From Pectobacterium colocasium (lineage in GTDB: Bacteria; Pseudomonadota; Gammaproteobacteria; Enterobacterales; Enterobacteriaceae): a DNA stretch of 64,000 bases. The stretch is taken from positions 4,216,001-4,280,000 of the forward strand of contig NZ_CP084032.1 of the NCBI RefSeq assembly GCF_020181655.1. The letters run 5' to 3'. Positions 8,751-17,186 of the stretch are shown in pieces (the stretch's first letter is position 1; each line of letters opens with the position of its first letter). The position numbers and the translations under genes were made by a program. The notes under the pieces were generated by a model, which saw nothing but the letters and a program-made list of their open reading frames with translations, made no database searches and was not told the origin of the DNA.

Positions 8751-9307
8751 GCGCATCGACACGTTTCACCCTGCTGGAACAGACCGCCTTCCAGCAGTTG
8801 GAACATGCAGGCTACCTAAAAGGCCTTTTAAAACCTTTTAAAGGTAAAGGGGCACTCGAAGTCTGGGCCAGCCAATGCGAGGCACTGCGCGACAATCTGA
8901 TCGTGCTGGCGCAACGGCAGATTCTGGCACAGGCACGCAGCCATCCCTTCAACCTGCTACCCACGCAACTGGCCCAGCAAACCACTGGCGCAGGCACCAC
9001 CTTTCTGCGCTGGCGCAACCTCGACCGCAGCAGTATGGGCGTAGCCCTGTGGCAAAAGATGATGGCCAATCCGGCTACGCCACCCGGACTCATCGGCGAT
9101 TTACACGCAATGGAAGTCCAGCGTGCCGTGCTGAACATGCAGATTAGCCTGTTGCACACACTCGCACGCCAGGCCAGGGACTGCGCCAGCAAAGTGACCC
9201 ACGCCGACGATATTTATCTGCGCCGGACAGGCCATCAGGCGGACCTAAACCCGCCCCATACAGGGGGAGACCACATGAAACATCAGGCATCGGCACAACG
9301 CCGTTGA
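8747..9307 (+). CDS. DUF3158 protein
   Basis: A 186-residue mostly helical protein of the DUF3158 family (LEQTAFQQLEHAGYLKGLLKPFKGKG, GTTFLRWRN, MGVALWQKM), regularly found between the TIGR03761 gene and ssb in ICEs of this family. Its start overlaps the previous stop by 4 nt, so it is co-translated. No enzymatic motif is visible. Its constant company with ssb and topB suggests a part in single-strand DNA metabolism; this is inference. Confidence 0.8.
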   Translation: MSASTRFTLLEQTAFQQLEHAGYLKGLLKPFKGKGALEVWASQCEALRDNLIVLAQRQILAQARSHPFNLLPTQLAQQTTGAGTTFLRWRNLDRSSMGVALWQKMMANPATPPGLIGDLHAMEVQRAVLNMQISLLHTLARQARDCASKVTHADDIYLRRTGHQADLNPPHTGGDHMKHQASAQRR

Positions 9308-9368
9308 CGGTTTCAACCAGCATTGTCTTTCCAATGCGGGCATTTCACATCAAACAGGAGTCATAGAC

Positions 9369-9770
9369 ATGAGTACACATTTCAGTGGCGAGGGAAATAT
9401 CGGCTCTGCGCCAGAATTCCACGAGTACCCCAACGGCAACGAAGAACCACGTCGGGTGTTGCGTCTGAACGTCTACTTCGACAACCCCGTCCCCGGCAAG
9501 AGCGGTGCCTTTGAAGATCGTGGAGGTTTCTGGCGGCCAGTTGACTGGTGGCATCGTGATGCGGAGCAATTCTCTGGACTGTTCCAGAAAGGCATGCGGG
9601 TCGTGGTTGGCGGACGTGTGGAGCGCGACGACTGGACCGATGAGAACAACAACCCGCGTACGACTTACCGTGTCAATGCACGCAGCGTTGGCATCCTCCC
9701 TTACCGAATCGAGGCCATCACCCTGAGCCCCAAGTCAGGGTCAGCAGATCCGGGGCCACAGACCGAGTAA
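9369..9770 (+). CDS. ssb: Single-stranded DNA-binding protein
   Basis: A 133-residue SSB-like OB-fold protein: an N-terminal GEGNIGSAPE strand, the WRPVDWWHRDAEQF core and GGRVERDDWTDENNNPRTTY, as in ICE-encoded SSBs. The C-terminus ends in PGPQTE and lacks the usual acidic DDDIPF tip that recruits partner proteins in host SSB. It would coat single-stranded ICE DNA during transfer or replication. ICEclc carries ssb in the same region under BisDC control. Confidence 0.9.
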   Translation: MSTHFSGEGNIGSAPEFHEYPNGNEEPRRVLRLNVYFDNPVPGKSGAFEDRGGFWRPVDWWHRDAEQFSGLFQKGMRVVVGGRVERDDWTDENNNPRTTYRVNARSVGILPYRIEAITLSPKSGSADPGPQTE

Positions 9771-9783
9771 CACATCGCACTTC

Positions 9784-9811
9784 GGGACGATCCCAGACAG
9801 CGGGTCGTCCC
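9784..9811 (+). terminator. Hairpin downstream of ssb
   Basis: GGGACGATCC (9784-9793) pairs with GGGTCGTCCC (9802-9811), ten pairs with one G-U, across an 8-nt loop. It begins 13 nt after the ssb stop. There is no clear T-run, so it may stabilise the mRNA end or terminate weakly. Confidence 0.6.
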
Positions 9812-9938
9812 CTATTCCACTGACGTCTATTGCGTTTCGCACACTCGAATACGTTGGCTCGTAATCCGCATTCTTTATCATTTTAAAATCTCCAGCCGGG
9901 AATACTCGACGGCATGATTCACGTGCCGAGAGAATTCC

Positions 9939-11951
9939 ATGAAGCTATTTCTGTGCGAGAAGCCCTCCCAAGGCAAAGATATCGGACGAGTACTGGGGGC
10001 TACCCAACGAGGCAAGGGTTGCCTCGTTGGTGCAGGTATCACCATAACCTGGTGCATCGGTCATCTCGTTGAAGCAGCACCGCCCGATGCCTATGGCGAG
10101 CAGTACAAACGCTGGTCTATCGAGCAATTGCCCATTATCCCCGAGCGCTGGCGCGTCGACGTCAAATCCAAGACCGCCTCGCAGTTCAACGTCGTCAAAG
10201 ATCTTCTGAGCAAGGCCACCGAGCTGGTCATCGCAACGGATGCTGACCGGGAAGGCGAGTTGATCGCACGTGAGATCATCGAACTGTGCGGTTATCGCGG
10301 CCCCATCCAGCGGCTCTGGTTATCGGCATTAAATGACGCGTCGATCCGCAAAGCACTGGCAACGCTCAGGCCATCAAGCGAAACCCTGCCGATGTACTTC
10401 TCGGCCTTGGCCCGTTCCCGCGCAGACTGGCTGATTGGCATGAATCTCAGTCGCCTGTTCACCGTTATGGGGCGGCAGGCCGGTTACGACGGCGTCCTCT
10501 CCGTGGGCCGGGTACAAACCCCAACGCTGAAACTGGTTGTCGATCGCGACCGCGAGATCGCATGCTTTGTCTCTGTACCGTTCTGGGCAGTCGAGACTGC
10601 ACTATCGAGCGCAGGTCAATCTTTCATTGCAGCCTGGCTTGCACCAGATACAGCAACAGACGATGCCGGCCGCTGCCTGCAGGAGCCCATAGCCCGGCAG
10701 GCAGCGGAGCGCATGCGTTCAACTGGTAGCGCCCAGATCACGTCCGTCGAGACTGAACGCATGCGTGAAGGCCCACCGTTACCCTTCGATCTGGGCACGC
10801 TGCAGGAAATCTGCTCCAAACAGTTGGGGCTGGACGTGCAGGAAACCCTGGAAATCGCTCAGGCCCTGTACGAAACTCACAAAGCGACGACGTACCCGCG
10901 CTCAGACTCCGGCTATCTGCCCGACAGCATGTTCGCCGAGGTGCCCACCGTACTCGACAGTCTTCTCAAGACCGATCCTGGCCTGCGACCGCTCGTTGAC
11001 CAGCTAGACCGCAACCAGCGCTCACGAGCCTGGAACGACAGCAAAGTCACGGCGCACCACGGCATCATTCCCACGCTCGAACCCGCTAACCTAGCGGCCA
11101 TGAGCGACAAGGAACGGGCAGTCTATACGCTGATCCGTGCCCACTATCTGGCGCAGTTTCTGCCGCAACATGAGTTTGACCGCACCATTGCACGCTTATC
11201 CTGTGCGGGTGAAACGCTACAGGCTGTCGGCAAGCAGGTCATCGTCATCGGGTGGCGGCAGGTGCTCGCTGAGCCCAGGCCAGACGATGATGGCGAAACC
11301 ACTCCGCGCAGCCAGGTTCTGCCAGCGCTGCATGAAGGTTTGTCTTGCCAGATCGCTGGAATCGACTGCAAAGCGCTCAAGACATCGCCGCCACGTCCTT
11401 ATACCCAGGGCGAACTGGTCAAAGCGATGAAGGGCGTTGCCAAATTGGTCGCCGATCCGCGCCTGAAGCAAAAGCTGAAGGACACCACGGGTATCGGCAC
11501 TGAGGCGACTCGCGCCAATATCATCAAAGGATTGCTTGACCGTGGCTACCTGCTGAAGAAAGGCCGTTCGGTGCGTGCCTCCGATGCAGCCTTCACACTC
11601 ATCGACGCCGTTCCCGGTGCCATTGCCGACCCCGGCATGACCGCCATCTGGGAACAGGCGCTGGACATGATCGAGGCCGGTCAGCTCACTCTCGATGTCT
11701 TCATCGACAAGCAGTCAGCCTGGATCACGCAGTTGGTACAGCAGTATCGAGGAGCATCGCTGTCTATCAAGGTGCCACAGGGACACGCATGCCCAGAATG
11801 CGGCACCGCTATGCGTCAGCGTACTGGCAAGAGCGGGCCATTCTGGTCTTGCCCTCGCTATCCTGACTGCAAAGGCTCTCAGCCTGTCGACAACGGCAAA
11901 CACAAACGTGCTATGCCGCGCAAACGTAACAGCAGCGCCCGGGCATCCTGA
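9939..11951 (+). CDS. topB: DNA topoisomerase III (type IA)
   Basis: A 670-residue type IA topoisomerase. The TOPRIM domain opens with MKLFLCEKPSQGKDI and has the metal-binding ATDADREGELIAREI. The catalytic tyrosine is in TYPRSDSGYLP (Tyr319). A C-terminal zinc-finger-like domain (CPECG, then CPRYPDC) binds single-stranded DNA. Length and layout match the TopB enzymes encoded by ICEs and plasmids. It would decatenate or resolve intermediates of element replication and transfer. It lies 168 nt after ssb; the gap holds the ssb hairpin and probably a promoter. Confidence 0.96.
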   Translation: MKLFLCEKPSQGKDIGRVLGATQRGKGCLVGAGITITWCIGHLVEAAPPDAYGEQYKRWSIEQLPIIPERWRVDVKSKTASQFNVVKDLLSKATELVIATDADREGELIAREIIELCGYRGPIQRLWLSALNDASIRKALATLRPSSETLPMYFSALARSRADWLIGMNLSRLFTVMGRQAGYDGVLSVGRVQTPTLKLVVDRDREIACFVSVPFWAVETALSSAGQSFIAAWLAPDTATDDAGRCLQEPIARQAAERMRSTGSAQITSVETERMREGPPLPFDLGTLQEICSKQLGLDVQETLEIAQALYETHKATTYPRSDSGYLPDSMFAEVPTVLDSLLKTDPGLRPLVDQLDRNQRSRAWNDSKVTAHHGIIPTLEPANLAAMSDKERAVYTLIRAHYLAQFLPQHEFDRTIARLSCAGETLQAVGKQVIVIGWRQVLAEPRPDDDGETTPRSQVLPALHEGLSCQIAGIDCKALKTSPPRPYTQGELVKAMKGVAKLVADPRLKQKLKDTTGIGTEATRANIIKGLLDRGYLLKKGRSVRASDAAFTLIDAVPGAIADPGMTAIWEQALDMIEAGQLTLDVFIDKQSAWITQLVQQYRGASLSIKVPQGHACPECGTAMRQRTGKSGPFWSCPRYPDCKGSQPVDNGKHKRAMPRKRNSSARAS

Positions 11952-12473
11952 GCCGCTCTGAACCCAAAAGCCATGTCACGCCTTTTGTGATGACATGGCT
12001 CCATCCCGCGCCCATGCGGGAATCCCCGCGCACCACGCCTTCTACTGAACAGTGCGTACTTCGCTCTGCTCCGGCAGCGAGGCAGAGGGCAACTTGTCCA
12101 CGGACGCACCAGACGCGTTCCCTCTTCTCCGGTACTTCCGCCGTGCTTGAAGGGTTTCCTGATGCCTTGCTTGAGAGTCCAGACATCAGGAAACCCTTCG
12201 GGGATGACGGTATTCGTTGCCGCGCCCAACGGCGAAAAACTGGGCTCCATTTGTGTGTGGATACATGCCAGAGGATTCCGGCCACAACCACGATAACGGC
12301 CGGGTGCGATTGCTGCGACAGTGAATGGTTTTGACGACGACCACATCCTGAAACAGCCCACAGGTGGTTTATTCCTACCAAGTCGGAGGCCAGCAGGTCC
12401 CCGACACTTTTTCTCCTGATTTACGACACACACGGTTGGGCCTGTGGCCCTGAACCAAAAAACAGGAGACCCC
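11952..12473. other. Structured intergenic region between topB and the methyltransferase
   Basis: No gene is supported in these 520 bp, but four inverted repeats occur: 11969-11978 with 11991-12000 (10 bp perfect), TCCCGC at 12004-12009 with GCGGGA at 12016-12021, 12149-12164 with 12184-12199 (16 bp perfect), and GGGCC/GGCCC around 12440-12453. This density is far above neighbouring gaps. It could be a regulatory RNA, an origin, or a set of mRNA control hairpins. Confidence 0.6.
12149..12199 (+). repeat. Perfect 16-bp inverted repeat, 19-nt loop
   Basis: GAAGGGTTTCCTGATG at 12149-12164 is exactly complementary to 12184-12199. No T-run follows, so it is not a standard terminator. It sits in the centre of the gap upstream of the DNA methyltransferase gene. 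An extended perfect hairpin of this kind can be a protein-binding site, an origin structure or a stable RNA. Confidence 0.7.
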
Positions 12474-13904
12474 ATGAACATGCAACCTACACCCCATGTA
12501 CTGCAATTCGGCAGCGTCTGCAGTGGCATCGAGGCAGTCAGCCTCGCCTGGGAACCACTTGGTATGAAAGCCGCCTGGTTTTCGGAAATCGCCCCTTTCC
12601 CGTGTGCCGTGCTCGCACACCGCTACCCCCATGTGCCCAATCTCGGCGACATGACGCTCATCGCCAACCAGGTATACGCTGGCGAGGTCATCGCCCCAGA
12701 TATTCTGGTTGGCGGGACACCTTGCCAGGCGTTCAGTATTGCCGGCGCACGACGGGGGCTGAACGACCCTCGCGGTGCCTTAACCCTCAGCTACGTGGAG
12801 CTTGCCAATGTCATCGACCACATCCGTCTCAAAAATCATCAGTCCCCCACCACGATCGTCTGGGAAAACGTCCCAGGCGTGCTCAGTGACCGCTCCAACG
12901 CCTTTGGCTGCCTGCTGGGCGCACTGGCCGGAGAAAGCCATGCGCTCAACCCGCCAGGGGAAAAATGGGCGCACGCAGGTCACGTGTCTGGACCCCGCCG
13001 TCGCCTTGCGTGGCGGGTGCTCGACGCCCAACACTTCGGTGTCGCCCAGCGCCGCAAGCGTGTGTTTCTTGTGGCAAGTGGTCGAGACGACCTCGATCCC
13101 TGCGAAGTACTTTTTGAGCGCGACAGCGTGCGCGGGCATTCTTCTGCGAGCAGCTCGCCGTGGCAAGAGGCTGCCCGTAATGCTGGAGCAGGCCCTGCGA
13201 CAGCAAGCGACTATTCCGGATTGAGTCCCTACGGCAAGGCTGTCACGACATTCAGTTTCGCTGGCGGTACAGGGCCTGCCAACGTGGCGGCCTGCCTGAT
13301 GGCAGCCGGTTCCAAGCATGACATCTGCACCGAGAACTTCCTGGTGCAGTGTATGGCAGGCCCCCTCAGCCATACACTGAACACGGCAGCGCATGGCAAA
13401 AATTACAGGGAAGATGGTGCCAACCAAGGTATCCCGATGATGGCCTTTACCGCTCAGGACTATGGCGCGGATGCCGTAAAAGACGTCACCCCGACATTGC
13501 GTACCCGGGCCTGGCCTGCCATCGCCTTTGCACAGAACGGGCGTGGCGAACTGCGCCTGGAATCGGGTCATGGCCAGATCGCTGGCACGCTGCTCGCCAG
13601 CGGCGGAAAGCCCGGTCAGGGAATGCCAACCGTATTCAGCGTCACCCCGCCTGACGCGCACTTCCATTACACGCCGCTTGAGCATGATGGAGAAAACTGG
13701 CAGCAATGGAAGGTCAGGCGGTTAATGCCCGTCGAATGCGAACGCTTGCAGGGCATGCCGGATGGCTGGACGCTGGTGCCATATCGCGGCGGCAAACCGG
13801 CTGCTGATACCCCCCGCTACAAAGCGATCGGCAACTCCATGGCCGTACCCTGCGTGGCCTGGCTGGGTCAGCGTCTGCTCCAGGCATTGCAGACACCCAA
13901 GTGA
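12474..13904 (+). CDS. DNA (cytosine-5) methyltransferase, orphan
   Basis: A 476-residue C5 methyltransferase. Motif I is FGSVCSGIEAVSLAW, motif IV is GGTPCQAFS with catalytic Cys84, motif VI is WENVPGV, motif VIII is QRRKRVF, and the C-terminus has the ECERLQGMPDGWT block of motifs IX-X. A long insert lies between the catalytic half and the C-terminal motifs, where the target recognition region would be. The start at 12474 is supported by AGGAG. No restriction endonuclease is adjacent, so the likely job is to protect incoming ICE DNA from host restriction. Confidence 0.93.
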   Translation: MNMQPTPHVLQFGSVCSGIEAVSLAWEPLGMKAAWFSEIAPFPCAVLAHRYPHVPNLGDMTLIANQVYAGEVIAPDILVGGTPCQAFSIAGARRGLNDPRGALTLSYVELANVIDHIRLKNHQSPTTIVWENVPGVLSDRSNAFGCLLGALAGESHALNPPGEKWAHAGHVSGPRRRLAWRVLDAQHFGVAQRRKRVFLVASGRDDLDPCEVLFERDSVRGHSSASSSPWQEAARNAGAGPATASDYSGLSPYGKAVTTFSFAGGTGPANVAACLMAAGSKHDICTENFLVQCMAGPLSHTLNTAAHGKNYREDGANQGIPMMAFTAQDYGADAVKDVTPTLRTRAWPAIAFAQNGRGELRLESGHGQIAGTLLASGGKPGQGMPTVFSVTPPDAHFHYTPLEHDGENWQQWKVRRLMPVECERLQGMPDGWTLVPYRGGKPAADTPRYKAIGNSMAVPCVAWLGQRLLQALQTPK

Positions 13905-14086
13905 CATCGCGCTAACCAATACGGGCACGTCCTGATGCGTGTTGTTCCACACACACGCACCGTTGCCACGTCATGCTGAATACATGTTCGCTGGCGTAGC
14001 TGGCAACATCCCAGGCAGTCAAGGCCATCAAGACTGCGACACGCCGACGGTGTGTTGGCTTTCGTTATTTTCTCATTCCACCCATA

Positions 14087-14125
14087 GGGGCTCTCCTCCC
14101 TTGTGGCTGGGGAGCTCCTTTTTTT
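14087..14125 (+). terminator. Terminator-like hairpin directly upstream of the 14138 gene
   Basis: GGGGCTCTCC (14087-14096) pairs over all ten positions (with G-U pairs) with GGGGAGCTCC (14109-14118), followed by seven T (14119-14125). The ribosome binding site GGAG starts at the next base and the ATG is 13 nt from the T-run. Read-through transcripts would meet an intrinsic terminator just before this gene. Confidence 0.75.
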
Positions 14126-14137
14126 GGAGACTTTCCC

Positions 14138-14935
14138 ATGGATCATCAAACCATTCGCAATCAGATGCAGTCATTGGTGCGTGACCACGTTCCTTCCAAT
14201 GCCCGCAGTTTCAGGTTCAACATTTTTGACGGCCAGCCCAAGGTGTCGACACTGGGCTTTCACATTGATCCCAAGCCTTTTGAAGGAAAGATCATCGCCA
14301 GGACGGAGGATGCCATTGTCGTCAAGACGGGCAGAATCGAGTTCGCCGTGCTTGACCGGACGCTCGTGACCGAAGATCCCGACGAAGGAGCCAGGGTGCA
14401 GGTCGAACCCTACGCACGGCATCGGTTCGACGGTCTTCGCGCAGACACCCCCGAAGAGCGCACCGAATACACCGCTGATGGCACGCCCTACAAGCTCCAG
14501 ACGTATGTACTCGGCTCCGCCCCCACCAAACTGCCGATCCCGCAACCCCGCTGCCCGGAGTTACAGGAACTGATCAGGCAACTGGAGGAGCTGCCGGCAC
14601 CGGATGGTTTTCGTCGGATTACGCATCTGCTGGTTGATGCGGGTGCGCGAGATTTCACCTGGGTTGATCCACTGCCCAAGGACATCATCGCTACACCACC
14701 AGCTATCAGCTTCAACACAAGCACGGCGAAATTCAATGGCCGCGTCACTGTGCAATACGAACGCGCCGACGACCTCTATGCCGTCGTGCTGAGCCACGAT
14801 GGAGAGTTGGTCGAACGGGTTGACGGTGTGTTCTTCGATACCCTCGGAGACGTATTGCTCAGGCTGATCGACGATGGCAGTTGGCGTCGCATACGTGTGC
14901 GCACCATTCAAAAGCCGCTGCGGCGCAAGTCATGA
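14138..14935 (+). CDS. Conserved ICE protein of unknown function
   Basis: A 265-residue soluble protein with no signal peptide or membrane segment. Its beta-rich N-terminal part (KVSTLGFHIDPKPFEGKIIARTEDAIVVKTGRIEFAVLD) looks like a small barrel-type domain. The C-terminal part (FNGRVTVQYERADDLYAVVLSHDGELVERVDGVFFDTLGDVL) is also beta-rich. I cannot assign a family. Similar genes occur in this section of related ICEs. It is preceded at once by a terminator-like hairpin, so it may be under read-through control. Confidence 0.75.
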   Translation: MDHQTIRNQMQSLVRDHVPSNARSFRFNIFDGQPKVSTLGFHIDPKPFEGKIIARTEDAIVVKTGRIEFAVLDRTLVTEDPDEGARVQVEPYARHRFDGLRADTPEERTEYTADGTPYKLQTYVLGSAPTKLPIPQPRCPELQELIRQLEELPAPDGFRRITHLLVDAGARDFTWVDPLPKDIIATPPAISFNTSTAKFNGRVTVQYERADDLYAVVLSHDGELVERVDGVFFDTLGDVLLRLIDDGSWRRIRVRTIQKPLRRKS

Positions 14936-15083
14936 CGCGACAGACAGCCCGTCTATACGGCAGGTTATCTGACCAGCCCCGTTTACTTACCGCGCCTCTA
15001 CCGGGATACGCACCAATCCCCCGCCCCGGACAACGCTTCTTCACTGTGTTGCCCGGCATACCATCCTCTCAGGAGTAACGTGT

Positions 15084-15449
15084 ATGACTTTACGCTTCAA
15101 AGGAGCCGAATTGCGGCCCGTCATCGCCGAAGCGGTTGCCAATCAGTGCCGCATCATTCTGGTCAAGGATCAGGGTGTTTACTGGCTCGCCGAGCATGGT
15201 GAACGCCATCCCGATGGGCGTCAAAAGCTGATCGCCTACGCGATTGGCTGCAACCCTGACGTTGCGCCCTTCGACGACTGGTGGGAGCGCTCACGCGCTG
15301 AGTTCGGTGGCGACGACTTTGGCGAATTTTTCGAACCTGGTGACAGGGTGTTTACCGGCATCCTGGATGGTGCCGGCGATCTCGAAGTGTCCGCTACCGC
15401 AACACAGATTTTCCTGCAAGTTGTCGCGACAAACTCCGATAGCCACTGA
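15084..15449 (+). CDS. DUF3085-like protein
   Basis: A 121-residue acidic protein. LRPVIAEAVANQCRIILVKDQGVYWLAEHGE, then YAIGCNPD, then GGDDFGEFF match what I recall of DUF3085, a family common on ICEs and conjugative plasmids. The start at 15084 has AGGAG about 8 nt upstream. No catalytic motif is evident. A GC-rich terminator follows at 15464. Confidence 0.75.
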   Translation: MTLRFKGAELRPVIAEAVANQCRIILVKDQGVYWLAEHGERHPDGRQKLIAYAIGCNPDVAPFDDWWERSRAEFGGDDFGEFFEPGDRVFTGILDGAGDLEVSATATQIFLQVVATNSDSH

Positions 15450-15463
15450 CTCTCGTCCTCCGT

Positions 15464-15488
15464 AGCCCCCTGATGGGGGCTTCTTTCC
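15464..15488 (+). terminator. Terminator after the DUF3085 gene
   Basis: AGCCCCC (15464-15470) and GGGGGCT (15475-15481) with a 4-nt loop are followed by a pyrimidine-rich TCTTTCC tail. It starts 15 nt after the stop codon and about 90 nt before the next gene. Confidence 0.75.
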
Positions 15489-15574
15489 TCTCACGCCAGC
15501 ATCTCCGCAACTGACGCGCATTCGTCTCAGCCCACGACGGGCCATTCCACCAGCGATACCCTGGAGACGCCCCC

Positions 15575-16417
15575 ATGCGCGACCCGTTCAAGATTGACAC
15601 CCCGACCTGCATCAGTTTTTCCGGTGGCCGCACCAGTGCCTATATGCTGTGGCGCGTTTTACAGGCCAACTGCGGCCTGCCTGCCGATACCGTTGTCTGC
15701 TTCGCCAACACGGGCAAAGAAGTCGAAGCTACCCTGCGCTTCGTGCGCGACTGCGCCACACATTGGAAAATCCCTATCCTCTGGCTCGAATATCAGGACG
15801 CCGAACCGGGGTTCACGCAGGTCGACTTCGCGACTGCCAGCCGCCAGGGTGAGCCTTTCGAGGCATTGATCCGTAAGCGCCAATACCTGCCTAACCCCGT
15901 TGCTCGGGGCTGCACCACCAGCCTGAAAATCCGGCCGATGCATAAATACCTGCGCAGCCTCGGCTGGACGGAATGGGATCAATTCATTGGCATCCGCGCC
16001 GACGAACAACGGCGTGTCGCCAAAATCCGGGCGCGTGGTCACTCCACGGAATCAAGCCATGAAATGATGTGCATGCCATTGGCCGATGCACACATCAGCG
16101 TCTACGAGGTCAGTGCGTTCTGGCAGGCACAGCCTTTCGATCTGGAACTGTTGACCGTGAAAGGCCGCACACTCGAAGGCAACTGCGATTTGTGCTTCCT
16201 CAAGCCACAAGGGCAGCGACTGGCCCTCATCAAGGCCAGACCGGAAGCCGCCATATGGTGGATGCGCATGGAATCACTGAATCTGGCCAGCAAAGCCAGT
16301 GGCACACGGTTTCGTATTGACGGTCCCAGCTATGCCGATCTGGCGCGCTTCGCCGCAAACCAGGGTGATCTGTTCGACTCAACCGAAGATGCGGTGGCCT
16401 GTTTTTGTGGCGATTAA
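15575..16417 (+). CDS. PAPS-reductase-like PP-loop protein with Cys motifs
   Basis: A 280-residue adenine-nucleotide alpha-hydrolase-type protein. The PP-loop is SGGRTSAYML (about 15-24), followed by VVCFANTGKE and LRFVRDCATHWKIP. Cysteines in RGCTTSLKIRPMHKYL, in NCDLCF and in the C-terminal CFCGD could bind an iron-sulfur cluster. The fold is shared with PAPS reductase and the DNA-phosphorothioation enzyme DndC. No cysteine-biosynthesis or dnd genes are near, so the substrate is unknown; a role in nucleic-acid modification or defence is possible. It ends convergently with the H-NS-like gene. Confidence 0.85.
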   Translation: MRDPFKIDTPTCISFSGGRTSAYMLWRVLQANCGLPADTVVCFANTGKEVEATLRFVRDCATHWKIPILWLEYQDAEPGFTQVDFATASRQGEPFEALIRKRQYLPNPVARGCTTSLKIRPMHKYLRSLGWTEWDQFIGIRADEQRRVAKIRARGHSTESSHEMMCMPLADAHISVYEVSAFWQAQPFDLELLTVKGRTLEGNCDLCFLKPQGQRLALIKARPEAAIWWMRMESLNLASKASGTRFRIDGPSYADLARFAANQGDLFDSTEDAVACFCGD

Positions 16418-16438
16418 ATCGCGCCGCAGGAGAGATTT

Positions 16439-16472
16439 CACCTGATTGACTTCGGTCTGTTCTGATCAGGTG
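16439..16472. terminator. Bidirectional hairpin between convergent genes
   Basis: CACCTGAT (16439-16446) and ATCAGGTG (16465-16472) are perfect complements. It sits in the 70-bp gap between the PAPS-reductase-like gene (plus strand) and the H-NS-like gene (minus strand), where a shared terminator is expected. No long T-run is present on either side. Confidence 0.55.
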
Positions 16473-16487
16473 CCCCTTGGATAACGG

Positions 16488-16811
16488 TTAGGACAGCAAC
16501 AACTGCTCCTGCGTTTTGCCTGCCGCGAGCGCCTCTTTGAACCAGTTCGGCTGCTTGCCTCGACCACTCCAGGTCAGGCTTGGGTTATCAGGATGCGCAT
16601 ATTTGGGAGCCACAGGATTTTTTACCCGAGGACTGGGCTTAGAGTTCGGGAAGACCTGCTCCAGCTCCAGATTTTCACCTTCCAGCAACTGCAGAATTTT
16701 CTCGCGAACGGCCTTGACGCGTTCACGTTCTCCCTTGACCAGTTGATCCTGTGCGGATGCGATCAGGTTCTTCAATTCGGCTGCGGACAGCGCCTGCAAA
16801 TCAATCGACAT
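16488..16811 (-). CDS. H-NS-family nucleoid protein
   Basis: A 107-residue protein with an N-terminal coiled coil for dimerisation (about 5-55) and a C-terminal AT-hook-like domain, YAHPDNPSLTWSGRGKQPNWF. This is the H-NS histone-family signature (TWSGRG-P-W) common in beta- and some gammaproteobacteria. The start at 16811 is favoured by GGAGGGAG 5 nt upstream. ICE-borne H-NS proteins are known to silence AT-rich cargo and soften the cost of carriage. It is the only minus-strand gene between 1.4 and 25 kb. Confidence 0.92.
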   Translation of the reverse strand: MSIDLQALSAAELKNLIASAQDQLVKGERERVKAVREKILQLLEGENLELEQVFPNSKPSPRVKNPVAPKYAHPDNPSLTWSGRGKQPNWFKEALAAGKTQEQLLLS

Positions 16812-16868
16812 TATTTCTCCCTCCATGGGTGATGCAGAAAGTCGTTAAGTACGCGTTTGTACCACGAC

Positions 16869-16890
16869 TGCCATTTCCAGAGGAATGGCA
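16869..16890. promoter_or_regulatory. Inverted repeat in the H-NS upstream region
   Basis: TGCCATT (16869-16875) and AATGGCA (16884-16890) are perfect complements with an 8-nt spacer. The element lies about 60 bp upstream of the H-NS-like gene in the 375-bp divergent gap (16812-17186), otherwise without recognisable genes. It could be an autoregulatory site. Confidence 0.4.
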
Positions 16891-17123
16891 TCTCAAAAAT
16901 AGGGAACGGCTCCAGTTCATATTTCTCGTCGCGCCGGCGTGGAGGCGCGGGCAGTCTGTCCGCATGTTTTGCTGACGTTGTCAGCGACATGCCACGCAAC
17001 CACGGTCCCCAAGGTTGCGGTGCGGCAAAAACCGCATGACCGAGCCAGTTCGCACAGCATCCTCACGCGAACGACCACCGGTTTACCGGTAGTGGATGCA
17101 TCCGCCTTATCAACCCATCGCGG

Positions 17124-17160
17124 GGTGACACACCCTCGCCATCGGGCCTGGTGTGTCTCC
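17124..17160 (+). repeat. Hairpin upstream of the DUF3577 gene
   Basis: GACACACC (17127-17134) pairs with GGTGTGTC (17150-17157), extended by two G-C pairs beyond one mismatch. A T-rich GCTTCATTTT tract follows, and the GGAG site of the next gene starts about 15 nt later. It belongs to the set of gene-proximal hairpins in this region. Confidence 0.6.
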
Positions 17161-17186
17161 GCTTCATTTTCAATGGAGATTTCACC

